Assembly: GCA_034506395.1 (NCBI GenBank)
Contig: JAPDPQ010000002.1
Coordinates: forward strand, 234,678 to 298,677
Reading direction: 5' to 3'
DNA from: a candidate division KSB1 bacterium
GTDB lineage: Bacteria > Zhuqueibacterota > Zhuqueibacteria > Thermofontimicrobiales > Thermofontimicrobiaceae
DNA length: 64,000 bases
The stretch's first letter is position 1. Every line of letters begins with the position of its first letter. The translations under genes were made by a program, and so were the position numbers. The notes beneath the pieces are model-generated. The model was not told the origin of the DNA and searched no databases. It worked only from the letters and a program-made list of their open reading frames with translations. Below are positions 61,287 through 64,000 of this stretch, piece after piece.

Positions 61287-64000
61287 TTAATCTACCGCTA
61301 TAACCTCAAACTCCTCAAATAACCCATAATCCACCAGCGCATAATCGTGTCCCGCAGGCTGCTGCTTGGGCGGGAATTTCCAGCTCCATGGGGTGACCAA
61401 TCCTTTCGTTTGCTGCTGATGAAATGGGCCTAAGATATTTTTCAACGAACCAATAACTCTGACAGAAACGGTATTTTTGCCTTCGGTGATGAAATCCGTG
61501 ATGGCTAATTGATAGGGCTGGCTGTAAATCAGCCCCGCTTTTTTCCCATTGACCAGCACTTCGGCTACGGTGCCAGACCATTTTCCCAGTCGAACCCAGC
61601 ATTCCCGATACCTCTGGTCGAAATCATAAATTTTGGTGTATTCTACGGCAGCAGGATAGGTGGGCAGTCCCAAATTTTTCCACGATCCGATAGCCAATGG
61701 CGCTGGATTCGAGATGGTAAAACCTTTAGCTGATGGCTTGACGGCAAAATCGCCGATGAGATAAACGGGCTCGATCTCGGCAAAGATGGACATGGGGCGG
61801 CAGATCAATTTGATCGAATTCTGTCCCAGTTTTGCATTATCGCCGATGGCATAAACCCCATTTTCTCGGGAGAGCCACCATTCCCCTGGAATCGGTTTGG
61901 CTTCATTGCCGTTGACCAATACCCGATAGAGATGGGGCCACTCCACTACCAATTTTATCCCCTTCATTTTTTCGGCATCAAAATCCTGCTGAATAGCAAA
62001 TGGATATTCCACCTCGAAGCCGCTCTCGGCGGCAAAGGTATCCGCATCGACGAGTGTCGATTTGAACTGAACCGCTACGGTCCAGGGATTGCCTCGCTCG
62101 ATCCCGTGCGCACGGAAAACCTCCATGGCGGCATCATGGTGGTTCATGTCAAAATAGGTCTTGCCATTTACCGTGACGTTGCAAAAATCGAGCATCAGGC
62201 TATTGGGCGATAGCCGATGAATGGAGATCTCTTCCTCGGCTTTGATTGGAGTAGCCTGCTTAGGGAGTGGTTTGTATGGCTTGAAATTGTATTTCTTATC
62301 GGTCGCAAAAAAGAGCTTCCCTTCGCCTGGTTGAACCTCAATCTCAAATTGCAAGTTGCGACCATTTTTTTGTGCGGGATAGGTGAAGATTTCTCCCTTG
62401 ATCAAATCCAGCAGGAGCAAATTTTCTCCCTCGATACTTACCGAAGCTTTTGACTTCTGATCGAGGCTAAAATTGGTGAAGAAAATCAGCTGGCCATCCT
62501 CGAAGATGCGGCGCTGGTGATATAATTCGCCACCACAGGATTTCGGATTCAAAACTTGAAAACCCTGGGGTATCAACTCTTTTTCTACCTCGGATAGCGA
62601 TGAAGCCATTCTCCATTGGAGCCGATAGCTATCTTGCAATTTCTTTAATTCCTCGGAGGCGGCTCCATTGATAAACCTGATCTCTTGTTCGAATGAAATG
62701 ACCCTGCCGCCCTGTTCCAGATATTGCTTCAGCAGCCGAACCGTTGGCTCGTCCAAATTGTCCGTTCCTGGCGGGAAGATCACCAGATCGTACTTTCGTT
62801 GATTAATGACGAATTTGCCATCAGCCGCCCTGCCGTGATCTTTAATGATGTTTTCACATCCCAAATCATATTCGATGTGCATCGATTCCAGTTCATTAAC
62901 AAACTTTTCAAAAGCCCTGGCAATTTGCTCGAATCTTCTATTCGATCCTGATTTTGAAAAATACATCCAGGCCGAGGTCGTCGGCTCGATCACCAGAATG
63001 CGGTTGATTTGCTCTCCCGAAGACAGCGCCAGCGACAGCCTGCCAAAATAATCGTTTTGTTCCCGATATTGCTCCCAGTAGGGCGCATGGTAAGAGAAGG
63101 TCTGAGGAAAGTCGTACTTTCTCGTTCCCTGGATCGAATAATAGGAAAGATGCTGGGTCATGAAATTTACGCCCAACGCAAACTCCCAGTTGCCATTGCG
63201 CATCATATCTTCGAATGTCAGATCGTAACCCGAAGCGCCGTAGGTCTCGGACAGGGTTCTAGTTGCGCCCATTTGGTTGGCCACGCTGATCAATTCCCTG
63301 ACTGCCCGATTGTTGCCGAATTGATCAGGCCGCTCGGTTCGGGTGTTGAACAGCATATCGATTCCAGGCATCTGGTGCCAGGCATACATGGCCATGTTAT
63401 CGCCGCCATAAACGGGACTGGGCCAGTCATGTTCCCAATAGTGCCCCGTCCATTGGAGATTTTTTGTCTTGCAATATTCATGATTCGGTTTGGCCCACCG
63501 ATCGATGAAAAGCTGCAACAGCGTGCGATAATAATTGTGCCGCACCCGTTGCCAGTCGCCAACTTCTTCGGCCAGGCTCGGCAAGCATTCGACCAGATTG
63601 TAGCCCCAGTCTCGCTCAAACACCTCAAACAGTTCTGGCGTCCAGCGGATCGCATCTCTCGGCACGCCATGATCGAGATTCGGCTCATCGGTAAAAATTC
63701 CTGGAACCAGCTTCCCAAACTCTTTTCCCAGATATTTTTCATATCCTGGCATCGTAGCTTGCAAAAACGTATCGGTCACGCCAGCCACCAGCAGGTCGAC
63801 GTAAGGGAAGCCAGCCGTAAAGGGGGAGGATGCGCCATGCACCAATTCGAATAAATAGTATGTTCCCTGCTTGCTTAAGCTTTGGGCTACGGCGGTAACG
63901 TCCCTGAATTTGCCATTTTCCGCTTGCAGGATGATTTTATACTTTTCCAACGAATCGGGCAACGAAGCCACTTTGTGCATTCGCAAACCGATGCCTTGAT
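61287..64000 (-). CDS. Large GH106-like glycoside hydrolase, 5' end outside window
   Basis: More than 900 residues are visible; the frame is open to the right edge (Q-G-I-G-L-R-M-H-K), so the start lies outside. The barrel part contains FGKLVPGIFTDEPNLDHG (acidic IFTDEP), W-T-G-H-Y-W-E-H-D-W-P, S-E-T-Y-G-A-S-G-Y-D-L-T and M-T-Q-H-L-S-Y-Y-S, resembling GH106 alpha-L-rhamnosidases and their uncharacterised relatives. A glutamine-amidotransferase-like segment and two sugar-binding jelly rolls follow; the last contains R-Y-R-E-C-W-V-R-L-G-K-W-S-G-T-V-A-E-V-L-V-N-G. A rhamnosidase role fits degradation of pectic or algal polysaccharide, but the linkage is not provable here. It is convergent with the UroD-like gene. 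Confidence 0.72.
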   Translation of the reverse strand, partial: QGIGLRMHKVASLPDSLEKYKIILQAENGKFRDVTAVAQSLSKQGTYYLFELVHGASSPFTAGFPYVDLLVAGVTDTFLQATMPGYEKYLGKEFGKLVPGIFTDEPNLDHGVPRDAIRWTPELFEVFERDWGYNLVECLPSLAEEVGDWQRVRHNYYRTLLQLFIDRWAKPNHEYCKTKNLQWTGHYWEHDWPSPVYGGDNMAMYAWHQMPGIDMLFNTRTERPDQFGNNRAVRELISVANQMGATRTLSETYGASGYDLTFEDMMRNGNWEFALGVNFMTQHLSYYSIQGTRKYDFPQTFSYHAPYWEQYREQNDYFGRLSLALSSGEQINRILVIEPTTSAWMYFSKSGSNRRFEQIARAFEKFVNELESMHIEYDLGCENIIKDHGRAADGKFVINQRKYDLVIFPPGTDNLDEPTVRLLKQYLEQGGRVISFEQEIRFINGAASEELKKLQDSYRLQWRMASSLSEVEKELIPQGFQVLNPKSCGGELYHQRRIFEDGQLIFFTNFSLDQKSKASVSIEGENLLLLDLIKGEIFTYPAQKNGRNLQFEIEVQPGEGKLFFATDKKYNFKPYKPLPKQATPIKAEEEISIHRLSPNSLMLDFCNVTVNGKTYFDMNHHDAAMEVFRAHGIERGNPWTVAVQFKSTLVDADTFAAESGFEVEYPFAIQQDFDAEKMKGIKLVVEWPHLYRVLVNGNEAKPIPGEWWLSRENGVYAIGDNAKLGQNSIKLICRPMSIFAEIEPVYLIGDFAVKPSAKGFTISNPAPLAIGSWKNLGLPTYPAAVEYTKIYDFDQRYRECWVRLGKWSGTVAEVLVNGKKAGLIYSQPYQLAITDFITEGKNTVSVRVIGSLKNILGPFHQQQTKGLVTPWSWKFPPKQQPAGHDYALVDYGLFEEFEVIAVD

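Noticed and set aside
61045..61303. Short frames on both strands giving repeated peptides
   Set aside because: They are translations of the 106-base direct repeat.

Overview
The window looks like a chromosomal segment of a Gram-negative bacterium of the FCB superphylum. It resembles candidate phylum KSB1 or Calditrichota-type lineages more than a true Bacteroidota. The evidence is several secreted proteins ending in type IX-secretion-like tails built around Q-N-[YW]-P-N-P-F-N, a PorV/PorQ-type outer-membrane protein, a TonB-dependent receptor and an Mla-type lipid transporter. Three candidate promoters have the ordinary TTGACA-17 bp-TATNNT layout rather than the Bacteroidota -33/-7 motif. The phylum assignment is inference; no rRNA gene is present.

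Layout. 1-2.7 kb: the tail of peptidase T, a two-RCK channel-like protein and a beta-propeller glycosidase. 2.8-6.8 kb (minus strand): DNA polymerase III delta, an ECF sigma factor, a membrane anti-sigma factor and an HtrA/DegS-like protein whose three catalytic residues are all replaced. 7.3-10.9 kb (minus): methyltransferase, Ogt, TPR lipid/secreted protein, zinc-ribbon rhomboid protease and a small membrane protein. 10.9-12.1 kb: gene-poor, with a candidate 65-nt RNA that has its own promoter and terminator. 12.1-19.4 kb (plus): a secreted zinc phospholipase-like protein, a partner-switching set (GAF-SpoIIE phosphatase, RsbW-like kinase, STAS antagonist), then an Mla/MCE lipid transporter with its lipoprotein. 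19.4-30 kb: an apparently autoregulated LacI regulator, a parvulin lipoprotein, a TonB receptor, a giant secreted protein and a PorV-like protein.

30-49 kb is a saccharide-utilisation region: a secreted starch-binding-like protein, an SGNH/TPR membrane protein, a GH53 galactanase, two GH2 enzymes, two GH13 enzymes and a lamin-tail protein. Three of these proteins share one multi-part beta-sandwich module that I do not recognise as a named family. GH53 plus GH2 suggest beta-galactan or arabinogalactan, and the GH13 pair suggests alpha-glucan. 49-56 kb: MeaB GTPase, a class V PLP enzyme, a multi-domain secreted HExxH protein, an Ntn-hydrolase and initiator tRNA-Met. 57-64 kb: a tandem amidohydrolase with a dead first half, KDPG aldolase, a UroD/MtaA-like protein and (minus strand) a large GH106-like glycosidase cut by the window edge.

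Intergenic spaces hold two families of short repeats: MITE/REP-like inverted elements with GTCATTCTGAG-type ends, sometimes nested, and a CCAACGGAT-N10-CCAACGGATG element. The most unusual loci are the sigma/anti-sigma/pseudo-HtrA cassette, the shared sugar-binding-like modules, the half-dead amidohydrolase fusion and the orphan small RNA.
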